Assembly (NCBI RefSeq): GCF_000498755.1
Contig: NZ_AXUS01000006.1
Span: 1-64,000, forward strand
Direction of reading: 5' to 3'
Source: Clostridioides mangenotii TR
GTDB taxonomy: Bacteria; Bacillota; Clostridia; Peptostreptococcales; Peptostreptococcaceae
DNA: 64,000 nucleotides
Part shown: piece after piece, positions 1-7,873 of the stretch
Layout of the letters: every line of letters starts with the position of its first letter
Numbering within the stretch: position 1 is the first letter of the stretch
Notes under the pieces: generated by a model
Seen by the model: the letters and a program-made list of their open reading frames with translations, nothing else
Told to the model about the DNA's origin: nothing
Databases searched by the model: none
Made by a program: the position numbers and the translations under genes

Positions 1-256
1 ATTTATAAATTTATAATTAATAAAATTTTTATGTATCTTATACTAAATCAAAAAATGTATAAATTTATTAAAATTATAAGTGATATTTTAGATTTATTTA
101 TTAACTTTGATAATATTGTATAAAATTAGTCTGGTTTGTAAAAAATGATAATGAGTTGTAAGAATATCTTATATTATTTTTATAGTTACTAAGTTTTATA
201 CTGCACTAAAATTAACTTTTTTCATATTATAAAAATAACACTACAATAATGCAGAG

Positions 257-1099
257 ATGGCCGACAAGAAGGGAGCGATGAAGTTGATAAGCAAAGATAA
301 AATTTCGGATAAGAAGTTTTATAGCAACAACATCAATAATAAATTAATATATACAAATGGGATAGTAGAGGTAGTAACTAGTTCGGGAAAAAATGAAGTT
401 ATAGCTAGAAAAGTTATAGACGATAAAGTTTTTAGTAGTGAGGGTCTAAATCTAGATGAAATAACAGAGAGAGTAACTAATAAAATTATAAAAATTATGA
501 GGGGTGAGGTTTTAAGAGATTATATACAAAGCCAATATGGAAAAGCATATCCAAAGGAAATTGACAATATTTACGAGCATTCATTAAAAATATTTAGCAA
601 CAAAGAAGTATTCATCAGAGAGACAATATTTATGAGGGTAAGTAATTATATTTTAGAAAATGATTACATAAATATCGACGGATTTATAAAGTTTAGGATG
701 AAGGAATTTATAAAATATATCTCTGCAATAGCTGATATTTCTTTGGAGGAATACTTAATAAACAGAGATCACGAAGAATTTATAAGAGTGCTTAAGTACT
801 TTATAGATACTCAAGATGTAAAAATTGATCTGTTAAAAGTCCATATAATGGAGGATAACAGCTTCGTACTTTACGATAAAAATGGTGACAAAATAGATAG
901 TATAGATGATGAAGATATTATAAATATGGTTATCAGAGAAAACTTAAACTACGAAGATTTTTTAATAAGTACTCTTCTTTCACTATGCCCAAGAAAGATT
1001 GAAGTAATGGATACATTAAATAGCAACTCTTCAAAAGAGATTATAGATACTTTGAAGTCTATATTTGAAAATAGGGTAGATATAATAACTAATAATTAA
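257..1099 (+). CDS. ytxC: YtxC-family sporulation-associated protein
   Basis: A 280-residue protein recognised as YtxC-like from the central block with GFIKFRMKEF and EEFIRVLKYF, the following HIM segment, and the closing STLLSLCPRKIEV. YtxC is a soluble protein of unknown biochemical role found in spore-forming Firmicutes and, as here, commonly close to thrS. I see no signal peptide or membrane segment. The start is uncertain: ATG at 257 has no clear SD, whereas TTG at 284 lies 8 bases after GGGAG, and ATG at 278 is too close to that SD. The true protein may therefore be about 9 residues shorter. The family call is from memory of the motif pattern. Confidence 0.75.
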   Translation: MADKKGAMKLISKDKISDKKFYSNNINNKLIYTNGIVEVVTSSGKNEVIARKVIDDKVFSSEGLNLDEITERVTNKIIKIMRGEVLRDYIQSQYGKAYPKEIDNIYEHSLKIFSNKEVFIRETIFMRVSNYILENDYINIDGFIKFRMKEFIKYISAIADISLEEYLINRDHEEFIRVLKYFIDTQDVKIDLLKVHIMEDNSFVLYDKNGDKIDSIDDEDIINMVIRENLNYEDFLISTLLSLCPRKIEVMDTLNSNSSKEIIDTLKSIFENRVDIITNN

Positions 1100-1271
1100 T
1101 AGTTCTAGAATAAACTAGTAATCGATCCATTTTTATTTCTTCCAAGTGAAAGGACTTGTGTTTTAATCTTATTCTAATAAATTAAACCTTTTTAATTACA
1201 GTCACATGGCTTATAATTGTATAGTAGCATTATGTAAACAGATAGTATACAAAAGATAAGGAGAGTTAGTC

Positions 1272-1874
1272 ATGGACAATTTGATAAAAATACTAATATT
1301 GGCATCTATAGGTGGGGTTATTGGATATATCACCAATGTCGTTGCAATCAGGCTTATATTTAGGCCAATTAAACCTATAAAAATTCCAATTTTGAATATA
1401 GAAATAATAGGGCTAATACCAAAAAGAAGAGAAGAAATTGCAACTAACATAGCTATAATAGTTGAGGAAGAATTTATATCACTTGATGAAATACTAGACA
1501 ACGTAATTACAGAAGATGATAAAGATGAAGTAGTGATTTATATAAAATCTAGGATTAGTGTTCTGCTGAATGAAAAATTTTCATATGTGCCATCAAGTAT
1601 TAAAAAACTTATAGAGGGCTATCTTAATGATATGGTAGAAGAAGAGGTAAAAAATAGCATAGACGATTTAAGTAAAGGAATGATGGCAAAGGCTAGTGAG
1701 CGCATAAATATTCAAGAAATGATTGAAGAGAAAATTAATGAACTCGACTTATTAGTTTTAGAAGATCTAATAATAAGTGTAGCAAAAAAAGAATTAAAGC
1801 ATATAGAGTTCTTAGGACTTGTTTTAGGATTCTTAATAGGAATCGTTCAAGGACTAATAGTTGCTTTTATGTAG
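1272..1874 (+). CDS. DUF445 family membrane protein (YheB-like)
   Basis: A 200-residue protein. The N-terminus forms a hydrophobic segment followed by the hallmark GYITNVVAIRLIFRPIKP and GLIPKRREEIATNIA, which is the DUF445 signature. The middle is acidic and helical, and the last 20 residues form a second hydrophobic helix, so both ends probably sit in the membrane. It is shorter than the usual 370-400 residue YheB proteins, matching the short DUF445 form. AAGGAGAG lies just before ATG 1272. No biochemical function is established for the family. It is followed by the thrS promoter, so it probably ends its own transcription unit. Confidence 0.8.
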   Translation: MDNLIKILILASIGGVIGYITNVVAIRLIFRPIKPIKIPILNIEIIGLIPKRREEIATNIAIIVEEEFISLDEILDNVITEDDKDEVVIYIKSRISVLLNEKFSYVPSSIKKLIEGYLNDMVEEEVKNSIDDLSKGMMAKASERINIQEMIEEKINELDLLVLEDLIISVAKKELKHIEFLGLVLGFLIGIVQGLIVAFM

Positions 1875-1971
1875 GTTATAATAAAATTATTTAAAATTGC
1901 TAAAAAATAATATAAATAATATAATAATTGAATTAAATTTAAAAAAAATGTAAAAATATAAATAAATATTA

Positions 1972-2000
1972 TTGACGACTGGAATTTTTTCTGATACAAT
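1972..2000 (+). promoter_or_regulatory. Promoter of the thrS T-box transcript
   Basis: TTGACG (1972-1977) and TACAAT (1995-2000) are separated by 17 bases, a near-consensus sigma-A promoter. Transcription would start near 2007, just before the T-box leader. Confidence 0.8.
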
Positions 2001-2006
2001 TTGAAA

Positions 2007-2260
2007 TAACATTTAAGATAATATGCAATGAAAAGGAAAAGTAGATTAGAAACCATTTTTAGAGAACTTGGGTCGTGGCTGAAAGCCCATTTGATAGGTC
2101 TATTCGAAAACTACCTTGGAGCGGAATGTGAGTAGCTTTGTAAAAGCATTCGGATGACTACCTTATAGTCAACAAGAGGACTGCAGTTAGCTGTATGTCA
2201 ACTTGGGTGGAACCGCGATATTACTGTCGCCCCAAATATATATTTGGGGCGATTTTTTGA
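2007..2260 (+). promoter_or_regulatory. T-box leader (tRNA-Thr sensing) upstream of thrS
   Basis: The leader carries the conserved T-box bulge GGGTGGAACCGCG (2205-2217), then a strong terminator hairpin (2227-2252, arms TCGCCCCAAATA and TATTTGGGGCGA) with a T-run at 2253-2258. In Stem I the likely specifier is ACT (2110-2112), a threonine codon. It lies at the same distance before TGGAG as the TTC specifier in the pheS leader of this window. Uncharged tRNA-Thr should stabilise the antiterminator and allow thrS transcription. Confidence 0.93.
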
Positions 2261-2290
2261 TTTATATAAATATAAACAGGAGGAATTACT

Positions 2291-4210
2291 ATGATAAAAG
2301 TTGCATTAAAAGACGGATCAATCAAGGAATTCGAAAGTGGAATTTCAGTTATGGATGTAGCTAAATCGATAAGTGAAGGTTTAGCTAGAAATATATTAGC
2401 AGCATCAGTAGACGGAGAATTAGTAGGTTTAGACTACGTTTTAGATAAAGACTGTGAACTTAACTTATTTAAGTTTGATGATGAAGAAGGGAAGGATGTA
2501 TTTAGACATACATCTGCACATATACTAGCTCAAGCATTAAAAAGATTATATCCAGAGGTTAAACTTGCTATAGGACCAAGTATAGAAAACGGTTTCTACT
2601 ACGATATGGATATGGAGCATAGACTTGTCCCAGAAGATCTAGAAAAATTAGAAGCTGAAATGAAAAAGATCGTTAAAGAAGATCTAAAGCCAGAGAGAAT
2701 GGAACTTCCTAGAGACGAAGCTATCGAGCTAATGAAGAAATATGGTGAAGACTACAAGGTAGAGCTTATATCTGATCTTCCAGAAGGTGAAATAATTTCT
2801 TTCTACAAGCAAGGCGATTTTGTAGATCTATGTAGAGGGCCACACCTTCCATCAACTAAGAAAGTTAAAGCTATAAAACTTTTAAGTATAGCAGGAGCTT
2901 ACTGGCGTGGAGATGAAAAGAACAAGATGCTTCAAAGAATTTACGGTATATCTTTCGAGAAGAACAAAGATTTAGAAGAGTACCTACATTTATTAGAAGA
3001 GGCTAAAAAAAGAGACCACAGAAAAATAGGAAAAGAATTAGACCTATTTATGATGCCAGAAGAGGGACCAGGATTCCCATTATTCTTACCAAAAGGTATG
3101 GAACTTAAAAATGAACTTATGAAGTACTGGAGAGAAGTTCACAAGAGATATGAGTACGTTGAAATAGAAACTCCAATAATATTAAATAAACAACTTTGGG
3201 AAACTTCAGGTCACTGGTTTCACTACAAAGAAAATATGTACACTGTACAAATAGATGATGAAGATTATGCAATAAAGCCAATGAACTGTCCAGGATCACT
3301 TATATTCTACAACCATAAACAACATTCATACAGAGATTTCCCGATGAGAGTTGGAGAAGTTGGTAGAGTTCATAGACATGAGTTATCAGGTGCACTTCAC
3401 GGACTTATGAGAGTTAGAGCATTCACTCAAGATGACGCGCATATATTCATGTTACCAGAGCAAATTAAAGACGAAATAAAAGGTGTAGTTGCACTTATAG
3501 ATGAGCTATACAAAACTTTCGGATTTGAATATCACTTAGAGTTATCTACTAGACCTGATAACTCAATGGGTAGCGATGAAGAATGGTCAAACGCAGAAAA
3601 CGGACTAAGAGAAGCTTTAGAGGAATTAAACCTTCCATATATACTAAATGAAGGGGATGGAGCTTTCTATGGACCTAAGATAGACTTCCACTTAAAAGAC
3701 TGTTTAGGAAGAAGTTGGCAATGTGGAACTATCCAATTAGATATGCAATTACCTCAAAGATTTGATATTACTTATATAGGTCAAGATGGTGAAAAACACA
3801 GACCAGTAATGATCCACAGAGTTGCACTTGGAAGTATAGAAAGATTTATAGGTATACTTATAGAGCAATATGCTGGTAAATTCCCAGTTTGGTTATCACC
3901 AACTCAAGTTAAGGTACTACCTATATCTGATAAATATATAGACTATGCTAATGAAATAAAAGACACTCTTTACAAGCAAAATATAAGAGTAGAATTAGAT
4001 GATAGAGCAGAAAAGATAGGATTTAAAATAAGAGAAGCTCAACTTGAAAAAGTTCCTTACATGATAATAGTAGGAGAAAAAGAAGTTGAAGAGAAAAACA
4101 TCTCTGTTAGATCAAGAGATAAAGGTGAGCTAGGAAACATAGGCTTAGATGAATTTATCTCTAATATAAACAATCAAGTTGCATCAAGAGAAAATGTAGA
4201 ACTTGATTAA
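2291..4210 (+). CDS. thrS: Threonine--tRNA ligase
   Basis: A 639-residue class II aminoacyl-tRNA synthetase charging tRNA-Thr in the cytoplasm. The domains follow the family order: TGS domain (about 1-62), editing domain with the zinc-site HTSAH motif near residue 73, catalytic core with GPGFPLFLPKG, MNCPGS and the class II motif 3 region ALGSIERF, and a C-terminal anticodon-binding domain beginning near WLSPTQVKVLPI. The length is standard. AGGAGG lies 6-7 bases before ATG 2291. Expression is governed by the T-box leader directly upstream. Confidence 0.97.
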   Translation: MIKVALKDGSIKEFESGISVMDVAKSISEGLARNILAASVDGELVGLDYVLDKDCELNLFKFDDEEGKDVFRHTSAHILAQALKRLYPEVKLAIGPSIENGFYYDMDMEHRLVPEDLEKLEAEMKKIVKEDLKPERMELPRDEAIELMKKYGEDYKVELISDLPEGEIISFYKQGDFVDLCRGPHLPSTKKVKAIKLLSIAGAYWRGDEKNKMLQRIYGISFEKNKDLEEYLHLLEEAKKRDHRKIGKELDLFMMPEEGPGFPLFLPKGMELKNELMKYWREVHKRYEYVEIETPIILNKQLWETSGHWFHYKENMYTVQIDDEDYAIKPMNCPGSLIFYNHKQHSYRDFPMRVGEVGRVHRHELSGALHGLMRVRAFTQDDAHIFMLPEQIKDEIKGVVALIDELYKTFGFEYHLELSTRPDNSMGSDEEWSNAENGLREALEELNLPYILNEGDGAFYGPKIDFHLKDCLGRSWQCGTIQLDMQLPQRFDITYIGQDGEKHRPVMIHRVALGSIERFIGILIEQYAGKFPVWLSPTQVKVLPISDKYIDYANEIKDTLYKQNIRVELDDRAEKIGFKIREAQLEKVPYMIIVGEKEVEEKNISVRSRDKGELGNIGLDEFISNINNQVASRENVELD

Positions 4211-4240
4211 TTAACTCGCTAGAACATATTTTATATACTA

Positions 4241-4303
4241 AAAAGCTGTGTATTACTTATATGTTAGTTTACAATTAAACTAACAAAGTGTACGCAGCTT
4301 TTT
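4241..4303 (+). terminator. Two-tier hairpin after thrS, probable terminator
   Basis: Outer arms AAAAGCTGTGTA (4241-4252) and TACGCAGCTTTT (4291-4302) pair over 12 bp with one G-U. An inner helix GTTAGTTT/AAACTAAC (4263-4270, 4277-4284) stacks inside. The outer arm ends in a short T-run. It lies about 30 bases after the thrS stop. Confidence 0.7.
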
Positions 4304-4471
4304 AAATACAAATAATTAAGAATGCCAGTACAAATATTTAAATTAGAAATTAAACTATTTATTATATAACATAGGGAATAGGAGGGTATTAGGTATATAT
4401 AGAAATAATTTAATAGGTTACCATATAAAAAATAAATACAAAAATTTGTCCACTTTTACTAATTAAATTAG

Positions 4472-4502
4472 TTATAATTTATAAGTGAAATTATGGTATA
4501 AT
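4472..4502 (+). promoter_or_regulatory. Promoter of the 50-residue membrane peptide gene
   Basis: TATAAT (4497-4502) is preceded by TGG, an extended -10 element. The -35 is poor (TTATAA at 4472, spacer 19). Confidence 0.5.
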
Positions 4503-4543
4503 ACTAAGTTAATACCAAAAAAAGTAGAGGAGAAGTGGACATA

Positions 4544-4696
4544 ATGAAAAACATAAGAAAAATAGTAGATTCAACTAAATCATTAATTTTTCCAGCTATA
4601 ATATTGCTTCTTTTAATCTTTGTAATTCAGCCAGAAAATATGGTAGGGACTATATATCCTACTTACAAAGTCAGAGATTATATAGTGATAAAATAA
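4544..4696 (+). CDS. 50-residue single-pass membrane peptide, unknown function
   Basis: The reading frame starts at ATG 4544, 11 bases after AGGAG, and encodes MKNIRKIVDS, then a hydrophobic helix (about residues 13-29, LIFPAIILLLLIFVI), then a polar tail ending in RDYIVIK. Four basic residues before the helix suggest N-in topology, or an uncleaved anchor. It has its own extended -10 promoter and a strong downstream terminator, so it is a self-contained transcription unit. I do not recognise a family. It faces the soluble FtsH gene tail to tail; a functional tie is only speculation. Confidence 0.55.
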   Translation: MKNIRKIVDSTKSLIFPAIILLLLIFVIQPENMVGTIYPTYKVRDYIVIK

Positions 4697-4766
4697 ATTC
4701 TCGACCGTAAATAAATTGATTAATAGAGGTGGCATTGCAATTAGTGAAATAAAAATAAAATATAAA

Positions 4767-4815
4767 AGAAGTTCAAGGAAAATTATAATAATTGTTCTTG
4801 AACTTCTTTTTTTTA
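4767..4815 (+). terminator. Rho-independent terminator
   Basis: Arms AGAAGTTCAAG (4767-4777) and CTTGAACTTCT (4797-4807) form a perfect 11-bp stem, followed by eight T. It ends the small membrane peptide unit and may also serve ftsH from the other side, where the flank is A-rich on the plus strand. Confidence 0.9.
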
Positions 4816-4863
4816 TTTAAATTAAAATACAATTAATTTAGATTTAGATACATTATTTGAAAT

Positions 4864-6267
4864 CTAATTTGCTGCTTCTTTTCTTATTAAAGACTTAAGC
4901 TCTTCGTGAGTCATAGTTTCGTTCTCGAATAGATGATTAGCTAAAATATCGAGGTCGTTTCTATTACTAGTAAGCAATTCAAGAGTTTCGTTATAACAAT
5001 TTTCAACTATTTTATTAGCTTCAATTTGTATCCTTTCAGACATAAAAGTCTTATCATTTCCGTCGATAGTCATAAACCCGAGATCGCTCATTCCGTACTC
5101 ACAAACCATTTGATTTGCAATTTCAGTAACTTTTTTTAGATCGTCCTTCGCCCCTGTAGATTTATGATTAAAAATAATCTCTTCGGCAGCTTTACCAGCA
5201 AGTAGGATTTTGATTTTTCCTATAAGTTCATCCTTAGTATAGATGTATCTATCTTCATCAGGAAGTTGAAGTACATACCCTAGAGCCTGGCCTCTAGGAA
5301 CAATGGAAACTTTTTGTATAGGGGTTATACCTATCATGTCACTTACTAGAGCATGGCCTGACTCATGGAATGAGACAATTTTCTTTTCTCTATCTATTAA
5401 TGAAGAACTTTTAGATTCTAGTCCTGCAATAACTCTTTCTAGAGCTTTATCAAAATGTAGAGAAGTAATATGTTCACTATTTTCTCTAACAGCGAATATA
5501 GCAGCTTCATTAGCTATATTTGATAAATGGGCACCATTAAAGCCGTGTGTTTTTTTAGCTAAAGTTTCAAGATTTACAGATTTATCAATAGGCTTGTTAT
5601 CTGTATGTACCTTTAATATCTCGAATCTTGTGTGATAGTTTGGAGCGCCCATGTGTATATGTCTGTCAAATCTTCCAGGTCTAATTAATGCTTCATCGAG
5701 TAAGTCCATTCTATTTGTAGCGCCTATAACTAATACATTTGAATCTTTGTTAAAGCCATCCATCTCTACGAGCAATTGGTTCAATGTTTGGTCCTTTTCA
5801 TTATTGCTTTCCATATGTCTTTTTACACCAATAGCATCAATCTCGTCTATAAATATAATACTAGGTGCATCTTTTCTCGCTTTTTCAAATAGAGCTCTAA
5901 CTCTCTTTGCGCCAACTCCGACATATTTTTCAACAAACTCAGAACCAGTAATATTGAAAAAGGCAGAGTTAGTCTCTCCAGCTACAGCTGAAGCAAGTAG
6001 CGTTTTACCTGTTCCTGGAGGACCATAAAATAATACCCCTTTAGGGATTTTTGCTCCCATTTTTTTGTACTTGCCAGGTGATCTCATAAAATCGACTATT
6101 TCGAATAACTCTTCTTTAACTTCCTCAAGTCCTGCAACATCTTTAAATGTAGTTTTGGGATGTGTTGAGTAAGCGTCGTCGTTTTTTTCTTCTTTTTCTA
6201 ACTTGGTCTGTGCAAATGCTGGCACAGGGTTTTTAATTTTTTTGAAAAAATTATTTAACATATTCAT
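4864..6267 (-). CDS. FtsH-family AAA+ zinc metalloprotease lacking the membrane domain
   Basis: About 467 residues. Only a short basic/polar N-terminus precedes the AAA+ module: Walker A GPPGTGKT (about 82-89), Walker B IIFIDEIDAIG, pore loop YVGVG (Tyr where FtsH usually has Phe), SRH with RPGRFDR. The M41 peptidase follows, with HESGH (about 301-305) and the third metal ligand region GAKDDL. Catalytic residues are intact, so the ATP-dependent protease should be active. The two N-terminal transmembrane helices of canonical FtsH (about 600-650 residues) are absent, so this is predicted to be soluble. GTG at 6276 lies inside the SD (GAGGTG); ATG at 6267, 6 bases after it, is the better start. 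Confidence 0.9.
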   Translation of the reverse strand: MNMLNNFFKKIKNPVPAFAQTKLEKEEKNDDAYSTHPKTTFKDVAGLEEVKEELFEIVDFMRSPGKYKKMGAKIPKGVLFYGPPGTGKTLLASAVAGETNSAFFNITGSEFVEKYVGVGAKRVRALFEKARKDAPSIIFIDEIDAIGVKRHMESNNEKDQTLNQLLVEMDGFNKDSNVLVIGATNRMDLLDEALIRPGRFDRHIHMGAPNYHTRFEILKVHTDNKPIDKSVNLETLAKKTHGFNGAHLSNIANEAAIFAVRENSEHITSLHFDKALERVIAGLESKSSSLIDREKKIVSFHESGHALVSDMIGITPIQKVSIVPRGQALGYVLQLPDEDRYIYTKDELIGKIKILLAGKAAEEIIFNHKSTGAKDDLKKVTEIANQMVCEYGMSDLGFMTIDGNDKTFMSERIQIEANKIVENCYNETLELLTSNRNDLDILANHLFENETMTHEELKSLIRKEAAN

Positions 6268-6450
6268 TTTAAACACCTCAGGTTATTAATTATTTGATGT
6301 CTTTATATTTTCCATATTTAAGATATTTTATTATTATTTTCATTGGTAATTTAAGGCATATACTTTTTGCGTGAAATATGGGATAATAAAAGAGAAGAAT
6401 TACAATGATTAATGTGCATAAAACAAAAAAATAAAATAAAACAAAAAAAC

Positions 6451-6479
6451 TTGCACATATTTACTATAGATGGTATAGT
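6451..6479 (+). promoter_or_regulatory. Promoter of infC-rpmI-rplT
   Basis: TTGCAC (6451-6456), 17-base spacer, TATAGT (6474-6479) preceded by TGG. The transcript would start near 6486, giving a leader of about 170 bases. Confidence 0.75.
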
Positions 6480-6485
6480 ATATAA

Positions 6486-6640
6486 GGATAAGAAATAAAG
6501 AAGAAGTCCGCTTCTCACCTTGCGACGAAAGTTAGCTAGGTATATATAAGTTAAAGCCTAATGTGTAAATTTTAGAGCTTTATTATTTAGAGACTTATAT
6601 GGCGGATGATTATATCATTCGCCATTATTTATATAAAAAA
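6486..6640 (+). promoter_or_regulatory. Structured leader of infC operon, probable L20 autoregulatory element
   Basis: The leader contains a small hairpin AGAAG-TCCG-CTTCT (6502-6515), the CTTCTCACCT segment and, just before the infC SD, a 10-bp hairpin with arms GGCGGATGAT (6601-6610) and ATCATTCGCC (6614-6623). In Firmicutes this operon is repressed when ribosomal protein L20 binds its leader. Position and general structure fit that, but the last hairpin has no strong T-run, so the exact mechanism here is inferred. Confidence 0.6.
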
Positions 6641-6656
6641 ACGGAGGTGTCTAACA

Positions 6657-7166
6657 ATTAGCAAAGAGTTAGCAATCAATGAGCAAATAAGAGACAAAGA
6701 GGTAAGACTTTTATCATCTAATGGAGATCAACTTGGGATAGTGGCTTTAAATGAAGCACAATCTATGGCAGATGCGCAAAATTTGGACTTGGTTCAAATT
6801 TCACCAAATGCAAAACCATCAGTGTGTAAGATAATGGACTATGGAAAATTTAGATATGAGCAATCTAGAAAAGAAAAAGAAGCTAAGAAAAAGCAAAAAA
6901 TAGTGAGCCTTAAAGAAGTAAGACTTAGACCAGGTATTGAGGAAAATGATTTAAATACTAAAGCCAATAACGCTATTAAATTCCTTAAAAAAGGGGATAA
7001 AGTGAAAGTTGAACTTAGATTTAGAGGAAGAGAACTAGGACATAAAGATTTAGGAAAAGTAGTTATGCTTAAATTTATAGATATAGTTAAAGAGTTTGGT
7101 GAACCAACAAAAGCCCCAGCATTTGAGGGAAATAATATGGTTGTAATTATAGATCCAAAAAAATAG
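6657..7166 (+). CDS. infC: Translation initiation factor IF-3 (AUU start)
   Basis: Encodes about 169 residues. IF-3 binds the 30S subunit and checks start codon and initiator tRNA. The N-domain begins with SKELAINEQIRDKEVRLL; the C-domain has VRLRPGIEENDLNTK and FLKKGDKVKVELRFRGRE, all typical of IF-3. The start is ATT at 6657, 9 bases after GGAGG (6643-6647). No ATG, GTG or TTG fits there, and the upstream in-frame ATG (6606) lies inside a leader hairpin without an SD. AUU starts are a known feature of infC and make the gene self-limiting, because IF-3 rejects non-standard starts. It is followed by rpmI after 26 bases. Confidence 0.95.
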   Translation: MSKELAINEQIRDKEVRLLSSNGDQLGIVALNEAQSMADAQNLDLVQISPNAKPSVCKIMDYGKFRYEQSRKEKEAKKKQKIVSLKEVRLRPGIEENDLNTKANNAIKFLKKGDKVKVELRFRGRELGHKDLGKVVMLKFIDIVKEFGEPTKAPAFEGNNMVVIIDPKK

Positions 7167-7192
7167 ATGTTTAATCGAGAGGAGGAAACACC

Positions 7193-7387
7193 ATGCCTAA
7201 AATGAAAACTCATAGAGGTGCAGCAAAGAGACTTAAGAAAACAGGAAGCGGAAAGTTAAAGAGAGCTAAAGCTTACAAGAAACATATATTAACTAAGAAA
7301 TCTGCTAAAAGAAAAATGAACTTAAGAAAATCTACTCTAGTAAGTGATGGAGATGCTAAAAGAATAGCTCAATTATTACCATACTAA
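7193..7387 (+). CDS. rpmI: 50S ribosomal protein L35
   Basis: A 64-residue, strongly basic protein with the family start [20 protein letters not shown] and the closing [16 protein letters not shown] precedes ATG 7193. It is the middle gene of the infC-rpmI-rplT operon. Confidence 0.97.
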   Translation: MPKMKTHRGAAKRLKKTGSGKLKRAKAYKKHILTKKSAKRKMNLRKSTLVSDGDAKRIAQLLPY

Positions 7388-7452
7388 GATCGGATTAATA
7401 CACATTATAAGAAAATAATAAACATAAGGAAAACATAAAGGAGGTAATAACG

Positions 7453-7809
7453 ATGGCAAGAGTAAAAAAGGCTATGAATGCCCGTAAAAAGCACAAAAAG
7501 ATATTAAAGCTTGCTAAAGGATTCAGAGGATCTAGAAGCAAATTATATAGACCAGCGAATACTTTCGTAATGAAAGCATTAAAGAACGCATATATAGGTA
7601 GAAAGTTAAAGAAGAGAGACTTCAGAAAACTTTGGATACAAAGAATAAATGCAGCTGCTAGAATGAATGGTATATCTTATTCAAGATTAATGAATGGATT
7701 AAAATTATCTGGCATAGAAGTTAACAGAAAAATGTTATCTGAATTAGCTATACAAGATCCAGAAGGATTTGCTAAATTAGCAGAGACAGCTAAATCAAAA
7801 TTAGCTTAA
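7453..7809 (+). CDS. rplT: 50S ribosomal protein L20
   Basis: A 118-residue basic protein that binds 23S rRNA early in 50S assembly. It shows the family pattern [51 protein letters not shown] and the [10 protein letters not shown] loop. Length is standard. AAAGGAGG lies upstream of ATG 7453. As the last gene of the operon it is the likely feedback repressor acting on the infC leader. Confidence 0.97.
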   Translation: MARVKKAMNARKKHKKILKLAKGFRGSRSKLYRPANTFVMKALKNAYIGRKLKKRDFRKLWIQRINAAARMNGISYSRLMNGLKLSGIEVNRKMLSELAIQDPEGFAKLAETAKSKLA

Positions 7810-7838
7810 CTATAAAGTGAATGATTGGTATCATTATA

Positions 7839-7871
7839 AAAAACCCTAGAACATCGGCTCTAGGGTTTTTT
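7839..7871. terminator. Bidirectional terminator between rplT and kynU
   Basis: Perfect stem AAAAACCCTAGA (7839-7850) and TCTAGGGTTTTT (7859-7870) with an 8-base loop. The arms give T-runs in both directions, so it serves rplT (plus) and the converging kynU gene, which ends at 7874 (minus). Confidence 0.93.
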
Positions 7872-7873
7872 AT

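Noticed and set aside
6606-6656. A longer infC starting at ATG 6606
   Set aside because: The ATG is inside a leader hairpin with no SD, and the extra residues match nothing in IF-3; ATT 6657 has the proper SD spacing.
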